Made by a program: the position numbers and the translations under genes
Shown here: positions 37,600 through 49,199 of the stretch, in pieces
Layout of the letters: every line of letters starts with the position of its first letter
Position numbering within the stretch: the stretch's first letter is position 1
Notes under the pieces: model-generated
Seen by the model: the letters and a program-made list of their open reading frames with translations, nothing else
The model's database searches: none
What the model was told of the DNA's origin: nothing
Origin: Channa striata
Lineage: Eukaryota > Chordata > Actinopteri > Anabantiformes > Channidae
NCBI GenBank assembly: GCA_033026295.1
Contig: CM065185.1
Span: 18,594,001 to 18,658,000, forward strand
Reading direction: 5' to 3'
DNA: 64,000 nt

Positions 37600-37674
37600 T
37601 GTGTGTGTGTGTGTGTGTGTGTGTGTATGGTCTGGAACAATACAGATCCAGGACACACACACTCACTCACAGAC
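37600..37674. repeat. (GT)n then (CA)n microsatellites
   Basis: GT array at 37600-37626 followed by a short interrupted CA array at about 37653-37674, in opposite strand sense. Confidence 0.85.
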
Positions 37675-37799
37675 TGGACTGGACCCGGATATCTGCCCTG
37701 TGGCTCTCGTCGTCGTGGGCATTTGTCGGCCTGGTGGGGAGAGAAAGAATATGCATCAAGGAGAGTCTGGAGCAAGGTTGCCTCTAATTCTTGCTCTTC

Positions 37800-38053
37800 C
37801 ACTGTGAGCAACATCAGACACGTGCACTGTGGTCACACCAGCATCGCGTCCATCCGAGTTACATGGTTTATTAGAGAAAACTTCAGAACGACCTCTTCTT
37901 ATAATGCTCTCCGGTACGACTCCGTGATCCACTTCAACCTCAATAATAAACTGAATAGAATAATCACACGATGGTGCTGACCTCCTAAAATTGCGGCTGT
38001 ATTGGATTGTATTAGAGTTTTCAGGTGTACCTAATAAAGTGGGCAATGAGTTG
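37800..38053 (+). mobile_element. Tc1/mariner-like transposon end
   Basis: CAGGTGTACCTAATAAAGTGGGCAATGAG (about 38020-38048) closely matches the terminal sequence of a widespread fish Tc1/mariner-like element (AGGTGTACCTAATAAAGTGGCCGGTGAG). The preceding TGTATTGGATTGTATTAG also fits versions I recall. The opposite terminal repeat was not found, so this is a fragment; its left limit is a guess. Confidence 0.65.
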
Positions 38054-38059
38054 TAGCAG

Positions 38060-39970
38060 CCAAATTTTCATATCCAGAACTTGACTTAAAAAACTGTGTT
38101 ACCTGTTGTACCCTAGCTGAATAAATGGTATATATTAGTACATTTAAAGGCCACAAAAGCTGAACCCACTTACCTTGATGTCCAATTATAAGGGGGGTGT
38201 GAACCATGGGGGACAGAGACGGACTCCTGCTGTGTCCCTTGTCCTGGGACTGAGCCTTAGGGAACATCTACTGAAACATTGTGTAACAAACTAATCTGAC
38301 AATTAAGAACAACGATCGGAAAACACTGACTCTCACTGCAGCTAAGCAAAGTGTGACTGCGTGCGCCTGACGTCTACAGCCGAGCCGTGTTACTGGTTGT
38401 CTGGTTACTTATTGTGTGGATCCAGGTGTTTCACATTCATTTCCTGTCGTGCACTTTCTGCTTCGAGTCCGTCAGCTTGTGTCCTCTTTGCTCCCTTGGA
38501 CATTTGGGCTTTGGACTGAGAGGGACGTGTGCGACCAGCTGGCACAGGTTTATTTAGCCGCCCTCTGCTGCTTCCCACGACCTCCACACGCCTCATATAG
38601 ATGAGCTTTGACCCTGCTGGGTTAAATATGACGCGTGGGCAGAGAAACATCACTGTGACCTGCGGACGTTCTGCGCTCCTGGACACGTTTGATTGGACAA
38701 CAGAGGAACCAAAGGTGGTTCCTTTGTGTTTGTGGTTGTGTGACCCCAGCCTCACCTCTTCCTTCAGCTCTTTGGTCTTTTTTAGGTGGGTCAGCAGAGA
38801 CTCCTGAGAGTCGACCATCCGTTTGACCTCTGACACCTTAAACACCCTCAGTGCTGCAGTTTTTTTTAGTCCGGCTCATAAGCAGGCAGATTTACAGCTC
38901 CTCAGTTTGGTCCCAGTCTTTGTGTAACGAGAGGATAATTTTTATTTTTATTTATTTATTTTAGGACAAATATTCGAGCATAGAAAAGGTGTTGTTAGTA
39001 ATGGAACCAAATCGGCATCCACATTTTTCTGTGCTGTGGTTTGCAGCATGATCAAAGAGGTTCAGTGTGGTTATGATGTAACACTGTCCGTGTATATTAG
39101 GCATGATATTCTGTAGCTTAACACCCTTTTTTTGGACTTTTTGCACATTCCTAGATTATCATTAGACCATTATTGGAGTCTTCACCCTTACTGCAGGTTT
39201 TCCCTGTCCACTGTGCAGCTTCATAGCTGTGCCGAGTTTTGTCAATGAGCATCTGTCGGGAAAAACAAGAAATTAAAACAACAACCAAAATCTTTCTGTC
39301 TTTTCCTGTCTGTCCTTATCTCATTCATCTCATTTTCCCAGATTTTCTTTTCTTGTCGGGAGAGGGGTTTGCTTTGTACTTCATTTTCAAGTCGTTCCGA
39401 ATAACAAACTAATAATGAAATTAATAACCCTCGGAAACATACCATTCCAGACAATTTGTAGCTGGTTTCCAACTGGGTCCCGAATTGCAGAGTTCAGGAA
39501 TATGCTAACGCAACAGAAACTGTGTGTCGGCACCGTGTAGAAAGTTCTGTGGTCCGCATTCTTCCACGAAAACCATATTTGTTCAATGTTGTGTTCACTG
39601 TTGTTGAGCTTAACTCACCTCCCAGAAATCACTTTCACTGATGAGTGTTTTGCACGGTTGTACCAGCCGAGTCGGGCGTCATTTTCGTGCATATGCGACA
39701 TGACTGACGAAGGTTTTGACAGTGGGAAGGATTCAGTGTGTGGATATTTACTCGGGCAGTTAAATCCTGCAGACTCAAAGCAAACAGAGCAGTAGATTAC
39801 TGGAGCACTTGCTGGTTTTATATAATTTATGGTCTTATGGCTTAAACTGTTGTTGAACTTTGTGGTTGGTGCGCTTGTTTGGCACTATTGCGCTCCCGCC
39901 AATGAAGTATTTAAGAGGAGATGACATGATACACGGCTCAGATTGGACGTGGAAGCGTTGGAGCTCGTGC
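38060..39970. other. Intron 1, no recognised element
   Basis: Contains a T/A-rich tract near 38936-38965. Open frames (up to 146 codons on the minus strand at 38405-38845) have no splice context or recognisable domain. Confidence 0.5.
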
Positions 39971-39974
39971 CTGG

Positions 39975-40135
39975 TTCATTTATATTTTAGATGACAGTCT
40001 GATCCAGATTGACTTGAGCAGGGAAGAGGCTCCGTGGCTGATGATGGACGCAGCTGGCTGCCTTGGGATTTGAACCTGAGACCTTCTGGCTCCAGGTCGG
40101 TCTCTGCTGCTCCAAGCTGCTCGTGGTTTTCTCGT
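39975..40135 (-). repeat. tRNA-derived SINE remnant
   Basis: On the minus strand: CCAGAAGGTCTCAGGTTCAAATCCCAAGGCAGCC, with box B GGTTCAAATCC, continuing to a TGTCATCTAAAATATAAATG tail near 39985. This is the head-to-tail order of a fish tRNA SINE. Box A is not clear. Confidence 0.65.
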
Positions 40136-41999
40136 AATAACAAGGAGGAAGTCGTCGCATTTGTTATTTTCATTCAGGAGATGACTGAAACAGACACAGT
40201 GGTGTGTTGCAGGCTGAGGAACTGACGCAGATTTTACTCTCCACCTAAACAGATGAAAAAAACTGCAGCTTATTGCATGAAATTTGCTCGCAGAAACGAT
40301 CAGACAAAAGCATGATGGATTTTTCAGGCTGCGTCTCATCTGACTTGAGCTGTCGAGGTCTTTAATCTCATAATGCGGCTTGTTAGTTCTTGATTCAATT
40401 TGACAATTAGGGTTGATTTTTCCAATCGCTGCCCGTCCCAAAGGCTGGATGAATGCCAGCTTTTGTCCTAAGTGTTTACCAGAACTGCTCCGCGATCAGA
40501 CCGTTTGTCTTCAGCTCTTTGACGGGACCCGTTCAGATTCTCATAATGCGGCTTCAGGCTGGAAGTGGTCTGCATGTATTTCACATTTCAAGGATGAGCT
40601 TGGAAACAGCACATATGATGTATGAAGGGGGAGCAAATGATGTCAAATATGAAATTGTAAAAATTTTACCACCTTAAACTTGCAGTACAGTGATACGATT
40701 GCAGACAAGCACACACACACACACACACACACACACAACAACTTTTTTCAGGGTAAAATACTCTCCAATGTTTCATCATTTGATCAAACTCACTCGCAGA
40801 TGTGATTCATCAGAGACCGAACTGGAAAAAAGAAACGGGTTTGGACACACATGCACGGTTTAACTGAGACGTCCTTGTAGAATGAGTGCAGATCAAGGGC
40901 TCGCACTCTCTCTGAAGAGGTCAAACGGGTCCGTGTTGACCCTGCACATCTGGGCAATTAGATCAATCAGAGGATCTCATTAGATCACGGAGCTTTCATC
41001 CAACCCTGCTTTTAATATCACGTTTGTGGACATTCGTGGTACAGATGGTTTCTAAAGGAATCAGTTGGACCTTGGGGCACTAACGTCGCGTTTCTTTCTG
41101 TTGGGGCACTAAATGACAACACGCTCCTATGGCTTGTAACAGGAAATGGGCATAAACATTTTTTGGCTACGTTAAACGCTTTTGTCCACACACACGAGTG
41201 TTAATTGTGTCCACAGTGAAGAAGAATCAAAGAACTGGAATGAAAGGGAAGTTCGCTGGTGGCCCATTGACTGTCCGTCAGCTGCTCAGACACGTGTGAG
41301 TGTGCAGCTGTTTTTACAGATGCTGCTGCACTACATTCATATCATCACCTTTAACAAAACAAGCTTTAAAACGTCTGTACAATGAAAACTAAGTCAGTTA
41401 TTTCTGAAAGTGTGTGTGTCCTCTTATTAATATCAGAATAATTAGACGTTCTCAGTCCTGCCCTGCCAGTCAGTGATGGAGAAGATATTTAAGTAATTGT
41501 TGTTATAATGAGGCAGATGACTCAAAACGATTAAAGCATTAATTTTCTTCTCTAGGAAACGCTCTGCTGCCTCCCTGGTGCTTTTTCCTTCTTAGTCAGA
41601 CAGAATTTAAAAAAAAGGATTTAAAAGCATTTAAAATGTGAATTTTCAGTTCCTGGTCACAGCTCAGTGTTCAGGATTTGGACTGATCCGTTTCCCCTGC
41701 GTTTGCCTCCAACATGAACACAAAGTCCTGGTGCCGCCTGCACTCTCTGCTAACAAGGTGAGAGAGGAGGTGAGACGAAATCCCTGCAGGCGACAGAAGT
41801 GTGAGCCTGCAAGTGAAAAGGATTTCGACACCCACGCCTCTGTTTGACTGCTCGTTGTGCGGCTGAATACGTGGCTTCGGGGGGAAGACGCTTCGAGAGA
41901 CGTTTGACGTCCGTCGTCGTTAACACGTGCTCTGTGTAAAACCCCAATGGCTGAGCTGCCAATTTGTTTCCGGCTCCATCCACCAGGCCGGCTTTGGAG
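40136..41999. repeat. Intron 1, with (CA)n at 40710-40736
   Basis: One CA array. A 12-base direct repeat TTGGGGCACTAA occurs at 41072-41083 and 41101-41112. No gene was recognised. Confidence 0.55.
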
Positions 42000-42140
42000 G
42001 GTAGGATGGTTTAGATTGCTTTGAGCTCAGAAGAACTCGACTGCAAAAGGGAAGGGTCACGGGTTCAATCCCCAGTCCACTAAACCCTTCCAGCCTCATT
42101 TATTTCAGTCAGGCTGGGCACTGGCTAATTGCCCAGAAAG
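42000..42140 (+). repeat. tRNA-derived SINE with both Pol III boxes
   Basis: Box A-like TGGTTTAGATTG lies at 42007-42018 and a perfect box B, GGTTCAATCCC, at 42062-42072, at about tRNA spacing. The preceding words ACTGCAAAAGGGAAGGGTCACG are typical of fish tRNA SINEs. The body after 42080 is diverged. Confidence 0.65.
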
Positions 42141-42819
42141 CACATATGTTAATCAGTTCTGGAGCAGATGAGTGGAAGGAAGGACTTTGCTCTGAAGCTT
42201 CATTAAATACATTTTTTTTTATCCTGGCGAGATTTAAATTTACTTCAGGTTTAATGATGTGTTGTAAAAATCATTTGTTGTGCACCATGTTTTCATGTTT
42301 ATGGACTTGATAAGTTGTTGTTACTCCGGTTGAAAGTCTTGTAAATGTGCTTTTCCATTTACAAAGGAAGTGACATGTTTTTTTGGAAGCTGAAAATGTC
42401 TCCAGTGGATCATGTTTCACTGCTCTCGAATTAAAAATACCGTCAGCAAAGGAGAGTAAATGAAAATCTTGTTTCAACAATATTTCAATACATGTCACAT
42501 CCAGGTTTGAACTCGTTCTAAATTTTGAGGGTCTTGTGGACAAAGGACAGGCCGGGAGCAGCAGTAGTAGTGAGGTGAAACGTTGTGGTTTTTTGCACCT
42601 CTGGGCCACCGTACTCCAGCATATACACAGTTACAAAGAGTGAACGGAGCTTCACTCAGCACACGGAGTTTAGGTTAAAATAAATTTTAAGTTTTCAATT
42701 ACGCAGTTACATCATTAACTTGTTTGTTTGATGAATTATTATTTTTGTAAAACATTACCTAAAGTGGAAACGATTATTAGAGGTGATTAGAGCCTCTCAG
42801 ACACAAGTGTTTGGTTATT

Positions 42820-42960
42820 AGCAGAATTCATACAGTTCGGCGCATTTGCCAATGGCAGCTTTTATTTTTGCCTCCTCTGCCGCACATGCAGCACTTGTCT
42901 TCACACGTACCTAATTATCCTCATTATTAAAGAACTGCCGATTAACCCCCTCACACTCCC
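42820..42960. other. Candidate conserved noncoding element
   Basis: The block includes GCGCATTTGCCAATGGCAGC, CTTTTATTTTTGCC and CTAATTATCCTCATTATTAAAG: homeodomain-like AT words with a NF1-like TTGCCAATGGCA. No repeat similarity. The call rests on texture only. Confidence 0.25.
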
Positions 42961-43028
42961 CCAGTCTCCCCAGTCCTGCTTCACTCACAGACTCTGCTGC
43001 TCTTCACCAGCTCAGCCGACACTGGAAG

Positions 43029-43047
43029 TGTGTGTGTGTGTGTGTGT
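43029..43047 (+). repeat. (GT)n microsatellite
   Basis: An uninterrupted GT array of about nine units. The flanks (42970-43620) hold nothing else recognisable. Confidence 0.9.
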
Positions 43048-43654
43048 CACAGACCGTGGATGCCACATTCGAGGCAGTGCACTATAATCATATGTGACAG
43101 TTTGGCATGAATTGGGCTGCTGCTGTTATTGAGCTGTAGTGACCATTTGCTGTGACCTGGCGGGATGGAAGGAAGGAGAACGTGCCACTAGATGTTGATC
43201 CACTCTAGTTTAACACACATTACATGATCGTGATAAGACGTAGTAGGCAACCTCCTGAGTCATAACTACGGGAGGGGTAAGGCCTAATAACTCACCGTTT
43301 ACTGACACGAGGACTGTGGGATACCAGAACTTCTTTAGGCACAAAAACAAAAAATCTGCTTATTGTGGTTTTGGTTAAAGGAACAGTTGTTTGCTTCCCC
43401 TTTCACTAAGGTTTTCATTGTGTTCCTGTATCCTAACTATTAAAGTCATGGCCCGGTGCATTGTAACGGCGCTCTGAGCAGTAGGTGGGTCTAGTGTGAC
43501 ACGTGGCTGTCGAATGTCCTGATGACGTCTGAAACGGTCCTGCCGTCCTGAATGTCATTGTCATAGTTGCTGTATGTGCAGTTTCCACCTTCTGACACGC
43601 GCAGTGTTTTCTTATGCTACGTATCCTTCTTTTCTCCGTCTTTCTGTGTTTTAG

Positions 43655-43713
43655 GGGATCGGGGTCAAAGAAACGCTGGTTGTTGGTGGAAATGAAGCAG
43701 CTTTACACAGAAG
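43655..43713 (+). other. Exon-like 59-base segment
   Basis: A strong acceptor (TTCTCCGTCTTTCTGTGTTTTAG, AG at 43653-43654) precedes 59 bases and a donor-like AAG|GTGTGT (43714). One frame reads SKKRWLLVEMKQLYTE. In the frame set by DIP2 exon 1 (phase 1) it meets a TGA, so inclusion after exon 1 would truncate DIP2. Confidence 0.2.
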
Positions 43714-43776
43714 GTGTGTGTGAGTCTGACTTTGCAGTAGATGAACAGAGGTGAATCGGATCGCATCACTTTTTCC

Positions 43777-43778
<2 letters not shown>

Positions 43779-43836
<58 letters not shown>

Positions 43837-43893
43837 ATATTGCGGTTGTTGGTTGGAGACACAGTCAGTCAAAGGGGAGAGAATCTGTACACT

Positions 43894-43939
<46 letters not shown>
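43779..43939. repeat. Facing (GT)n and (AC)n arrays
   Basis: GT array at 43779-43831 (one GC interruption) and AC array at 43895-43939, about 63 bases apart. The arrays are complementary on one strand and could pair into a long stem. Open frames across them are artefacts. Confidence 0.9.
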
Positions 43940-43942
<3 letters not shown>

Positions 43943-44044
43943 CCGTGTTTGCATAATCATCCAAAGCAACCACACAACTCTGACATATTGTTTGAATGTG
44001 TTTTAGAAAATAATTCACTTTCGGTAAAGCTTCCGACAAGCAGC

Positions 44045-44170
44045 TGTACTGGTGCCTGGGGGTTTGATGCCTTGCTCAGCGGCATGTTGACAGTAGTTTT
44101 TTTAAAGGAAGGGATTACAGGGCTTTCACGAAACCCACTTACTCAATTTCTGTGGCTACAAGTTTGTAGT
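44045..44170. repeat. SINE remnant with the GCCTTGCTCAGCGGCA module
   Basis: GGGGGTTTGATGCCTTGCTC, then AGCGGCATGTTGACAGTAG, match the fish SINE text GGGGTTCGGTGCCTTGCTCAAGGGCA...TTGACAGTAGTTG. The tRNA-like head is not recognisable. Confidence 0.6.
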
Positions 44171-44197
44171 CCAGTTGTAGGGTACAGAGCCCTGCAT

Positions 44198-44313
44198 ACA
44201 CACACACATACACACACACACACACACAGGCTGAGTGTTGTGTTATTAATAGAAGTGTCAGGGTGACACACAGTGATCTCACGTGGCAGAGGTATCACTC
44301 CCCTCTTTTTATC

Positions 44314-44351
<38 letters not shown>
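44198..44351. repeat. Two (CA)n arrays
   Basis: CA arrays at 44198-44228 (one TA interruption) and 44315-44351. Confidence 0.9.
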
Positions 44352-44355
<4 letters not shown>

Positions 44356-45143
44356 GTTGTCCATTAAACACACCTTCATTTCAGCTTAATGCAGAGTCAT
44401 TGGCTGGTTGTTCAGCTTCTTAAATGGTGCTTCAACGGCAGGTGGTTTGAACAGGGCCAGACAAAGACAGGAACGTGGTCTGTTGTCGAAGGAACCAACT
44501 GTGTTGTTGTACCAAATCTAAGGAATATTAACTGTAAATGAACAAATACGCAGCCTTCAGTAATTTCTGCAGGGTTTCCTTCACAGCCACCCAATAAGAC
44601 AAACGCGTGTGACCTGAGAGGCAAAACACAGGGCAACAAAGCCGTAGTTTTTACTGCACACGCTGCTGCGTTCTGATGACATCTTTTCTAACATAGTACT
44701 TGATTTTTATACTGATGGTTCGACTGGAGGTGATGCGTACGAGCTACGAAATGCTCCAGCTGAAAAACAAATCAGGTGTAAACGGCACCAACATTAATGC
44801 CGCTGGTCTTAATAATGTGGTTGAGAACCAGCATGTCCGCCGTGAGCAGCCTGCAGCTACCCAGCGACATGATGTACACAGAAAATCCCCAATACTCCAC
44901 TTCTTTTACTCATAAGTACTAGCAGATCTCAATATTTACCTCCAATAAAAATCTATTTTAAAAGATACAGTAATTAATAAAACTTAAGGGTCAAAGGTCA
45001 CTGTTGGTAAAGGTGGAGCTGACTTTAACACTAGTACCGATATCATGAGCGGCTGCTAGTTCATGAACTGATCTGTGTAGGCCCAGAGAAACGAGTCCGT
45101 AAAAGCTGTTCATCTGGGACACCGAGCTGTGACGTCCAAAACA

Positions 45144-45186
45144 ACACACACACACACAGACACACACACACACACACACACACACA
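45144..45186. repeat. (CA)n microsatellite
   Basis: A CA array with a single GA interruption. Confidence 0.9.
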
Positions 45187-45189
45187 GTG

Positions 45190-46850
45190 ACTCTGTGGAT
45201 TCATGGGACAGGACTCCTGACTGTTCTTGGGACCAGCGCAGTGTAAAGCTGCAGGGTTCTGGCCGTCGTCAGGACGCTGGCACAGATTGAAGCATGTGAC
45301 TCGGTGACTCGTCAGAGCCGACTCTCTGTTCTTCCCAGCAGCCTCGGGGAGCAACACATTTCACAGCCAGCCCTTGAATAACACACACTGGGTCTCGGTC
45401 CAAAGGGAAGATGGCCTTAACACGAGCAACTATTCCCAGATTATTCCATACGTAAACAAACAGCTGCTGGTTTCTTTGTTTGTCTTTTAGTGGAAGAAAC
45501 ATCTGAGCTTTTTGTCATTTGGATGATTTTCAGGTTTGCAGGACTGGAGCAGCTCCCGGGGAAGAATTAAACTTTCCAGTGAGTCAGGACACACGATGAG
45601 GTCGATGAAACAAACGTCCATGTTGTGTTGTGAGTCTGGAGGCGGCGGCGGCGAATCCAGAACATTTGTGCCCTAATGAATGTTAATTATCTCTCAGGTT
45701 TGCGGCAGTTTTTGTGTTTCTGTTCCTAGAACCACTTCAGTCGTGTTCGACATTCGCTCTTGCAGCACAGTGACACTCGTGTTCGTGGCTTCTGCTGACG
45801 CGCTCCTCTTCCTGCACCCGACCGTCGGTGCACTGCAGAGAGGACCAGTTGTCCGTTGGCATGGTTTTGTAGTGAGTGTGTGTCTTTGTGTTTCGTTTCA
45901 TGCGTGTGTGTGTGTGTGTGTGTGTGTGGAGCCACAGGGAGCAGAAAGCCACAACCTGCCGGCTGTGTGCTTTCTGCTGCTTCACTTTACGGCTTTTATT
46001 GTTTCAGAAAGACTGTTTGTCAGCTAAATAGTCGAATCATCACAGCAGCAGATGCACTCAGTATGAAAGTCACGAGCCTGTTGCCGTCAGTGTTGGTATA
46101 ATGATTTGTTTTTAGTGTGTCTGCTGCAGTCACTCTGTGCACAGAATATCCTGCACGCCATAATTAGTGGGGATTCTGGCTGAAACACACAGGGCAAGTG
46201 CAGAGACTTACTGTCCGCGTATTAGTAACAAGGCTGCACCTCCACCGCACATATGGACCCCTGCTAGTTGTTACTTGATAAAAATAAGCGAACTTTGGGG
46301 AATAACACGGTAATAAGTGTGAATACTTGCAGCGCAACTACAGATAAGAAGAGGCTCCACTTTAAATTACAGCCCTGATTTGTTGTACAAGCCAGTTGGA
46401 ACAATGAGGTTACAAACAACCAGCAATGCTCAGGATGTTGAATATTACAGTTAGTAAGCCACAAAATATCAGGTAATCTCGTTTTCAAAAATGCTAATTC
46501 CACAGAACATTAACACATATTTGCTTGGATGTCCTGCTTTGTCCATAAACACACAAACAGTCCATCAAAACTATGTTTAGATAACGACATAGATAACGTC
46601 GTGTCCAGCATTAACCCTTAAACACACAATTTAATTCCTTAAAAACAATGTGTTCACTGTGTCCAACACTGACTGTAAATGACTTACAGAGTTAACCCTT
46701 TATCCGCTCGCTGGGCTCAGGTCAGTGTTTGTTTCCAGTGGCTCATGTTGCTCCTGTTACACGAAGGAAATAAACTGACAATGAGTGAAAAGCATCGCAG
46801 TAGGAGTCGCGAAGGGAAAACGATCTGGAAGAAAGGATATTTAAGAAAAA
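45190..46850. repeat. Intron 1, with (GT)n at 45904-45928 and (GGC)4 near 45641
   Basis: Simple repeats as named. No gene or transposon was recognised. Sequence around 45660-45700 (CCCTAATGAATGTTAATTATC) has a conserved-element look but is short. Confidence 0.5.
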
Positions 46851-46859
46851 AGTGCGGAT

Positions 46860-47050
46860 GCAGCATCTGTGTAGAGACGCCATGTTCCCGTGAACACAGA
46901 TTCATCACAATCCACACACTTCGCTGTCACGTTTGTGAGGGGCCTCTTTCATTAGCGCAGAGATCCGAGCAGGATGGTGATTCTTTATTGGAGAGGTTGT
47001 CACGTTATCTCAGGGATCTCTGCAGCAAATGGAAAAATGACTCTGCACCA
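46860..47050. other. Candidate conserved noncoding element
   Basis: It includes CTTTCATTAGCGCAGAGATC, CTTTATTGGAGAGG and GCAAATGGAAAAATGACTC: homeodomain-like and POU-like words in a repeat-free block. It lies just upstream of the larger candidate at 47370. Confidence 0.25.
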
Positions 47051-47374
47051 TAATCACGTCAGATCTTTTCAGAATCATTCCCACATGGTGTTTTACATGA
47101 TTTAAAATTTGCACAAGCTGCATGAATCTCGCCTGATTCAAAAAAACACACACACAAAAACTCCAAATTACTGGGATGCAAATGGCTGAGCACGTGTCAT
47201 TATTAAATATGTTTCTCGTTGGCCGTTTAAAAGAATGGTGTAAAGCTCATAGACCCTGAGGGATATTTGACTGCAGCCCTTGTGCACTTTGTTGATTCTC
47301 CTCCCCCACAGGAAACACGCGTATCAATGTATCATAATTAACTGAGCACTAATTCCCTCCTTGGTGGCCTTCGT

Positions 47375-48052
47375 GTGCGCGCTGCATGGGCTACACTGCA
47401 TCCCAGAGCAGTGAAAATGTATTTCAAAATCCTGTTTTTAATTAATGCGGCCTCGGCGGCTCTTGTGATTGATGTGTCTTTGCTTGTAGGCATGTTTAAT
47501 GGCCATAAATCACCACGCAGAGCAATTATTCTGCCACTGCTTCCTGCTGGGCATCACTGTGTCAACAGTGTCATAGTGACAAGTCCACGTGCATGTCCAT
47601 TTGATCCAGGACTTTTATTCTCAATGCTCTTACATAAACCCAGCAGCAGTAACAATGCACTCAGACACAAGTGGATTCCAAGGCAGCCGCTGCCGGGCTA
47701 TCTTTGGACCCATGCATTACTGTGCCAAGTATATTTTAGTATTCAAGGAATGTTGCTTTTCTCCATTACCGGACAGCAATTTGTGGACTATAGCATCAGC
47801 TGCTTTATAGCCTGCCTGTTGTGTAACAGCATGAAACGAACTTCTACCACTCTGGAAACTACGAACAGTCGAAATAATGATGAAAAAATGCTGCAGAAAT
47901 CCATGCAGATGTGCCCATTATTTCATTTTTTAATGTATGAATGGATTGACTGGGTAATGTTGGGCCCTCTGGTGCTGATAAACCTGCAGGGAAAGGTCAC
48001 CACACATATGGATTGGTATGGACAAATCCAACAAATGCGGCAACGTCAGTAA
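47375..48052 (+). other. Long open frame (225 codons) in a candidate conserved noncoding element
   Basis: This is the longest open frame in the window. It opens at GTG 47375; the first ATG is 47417 (A at -3), giving 211 codons that start MYFKILFLINAASAALVIDV, a hydrophobic, signal-peptide-like N-terminus. Two further hydrophobic stretches occur (about residues 110-155 and near the C-terminus). I recognise no family. The DNA is repeat-free, CpG-poor and rich in words such as TTTTTAATTAATGCGGCC and TTTAATGGCCATAAATC, the usual texture of vertebrate conserved noncoding elements. An enhancer-like element with an incidental open frame is more likely than a protein. Confidence 0.35.
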
Positions 48053-48359
48053 GTCAGAAAAAGAGGAAAAACCTTGACCAGGAAGAAGCTGGGGAGCCGT
48101 TATTTCTCTTTGGAGTTGGTGGAGACCAGAGAGTCACAGTTGTCCATTAGGTCAGCAGCGACTGGCTAACACACCAGCCCTAGCACCAATAAAAACTGCA
48201 GATATGTGGGATTTTATATCCCCAGTGGCCAAAAATCACTATGTGCAGCTTTAAAATCAGTTCAGCTTTCATTGGAACGTGTAACGTAGCCGCTGCTCAA
48301 GCCACCTGACATCCACCTGTTACCGGTTGCCATCAGTTCAAAGCTGAAAATGAAATGGT

Positions 48360-49190
48360 GAGTCAAAACCTAATTTACTTTAAAGCCTTAATTAACAGGG
48401 CCTTAGTCTTGGCTTAAGTTCATCTGATTTTCAGCTTGTCTCTTTATTTTGCTGGTTGAAGTAAAGACTCAAACCTTAATATGCAGTTTAATAGCCGTGC
48501 TTGTATTATTCATGGTTTAAACTGATCTTCTATTTGTTTGACTCTGGATTTCCAGTATATTTATATCCGTGAGGTGAAGTGTCTTGATTTGTCATTTATA
48601 TATTTTTCATTGCATTATCATTTGCCACCACCATAGCACATGATTTCTATCCATATTGTCCTCGCTTCCCCTCAGATTAGAGGTTCTGTTGTCTCATGTC
48701 TCATTTCGGTTGAACAGCTTAAAATGACCACCAAACTATTGCATTAATAGGATTTTCATCACCATGAATGACTGGCGTGTAGAAAAAGCCCGACCCGGCG
48801 TTAATCTGGATTAGGATGGTTGAAGCGTGACGGGGCCTCGAAGGCCTCAGTGTCGGCTCAGGTAATTACATTAGAAAGAGAAGAGGTGAGATTGTTTTAC
48901 TTCGCATCACATCTGACTGAGGCGCAGGTTAATATGTTGCCTCAATTCGCACTTCTGACTTTTTCATGGTTTTTTTGTAGTTCATCAGTGGTTTTAAACC
49001 TGCCGAGACTTCAACAAACACCAGAAATGTGTATAAAATTTAGTACAAAATCAGATATTTCAGGCCCCAACAATCTCCAAAATGCCCCTGAAGTCGTGGA
49101 GGAACTGAATGAGACACTGACTTTGGTTTTATGCAGTACAAACTTTTTGACTTTCTCACAAAAGAAAGTTCACATAGATCAATAAAGGAG
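48360..49190. other. Candidate conserved noncoding block
   Basis: It continues the texture of the preceding element: CTTAATTAACAGGGCC, CTTAATATGCAGTTTAATAGC, GCATTATCATTTGCC, TATTGCATTAATAGG and AGGTAATTACATTAG. A 121-codon frame (48820-49185) ends at an AATAAA (49181-49186) but lacks splice sites. Conservation is inferred from texture only. Confidence 0.3.
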
Positions 49191-49199
49191 GCGTGTCTT

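Noticed and set aside
43651..44379. Several 65-137-codon frames rich in Cys-Val or His-Thr
   Set aside because: They are translations of GT/AC microsatellites, which never contain stops in these frames.
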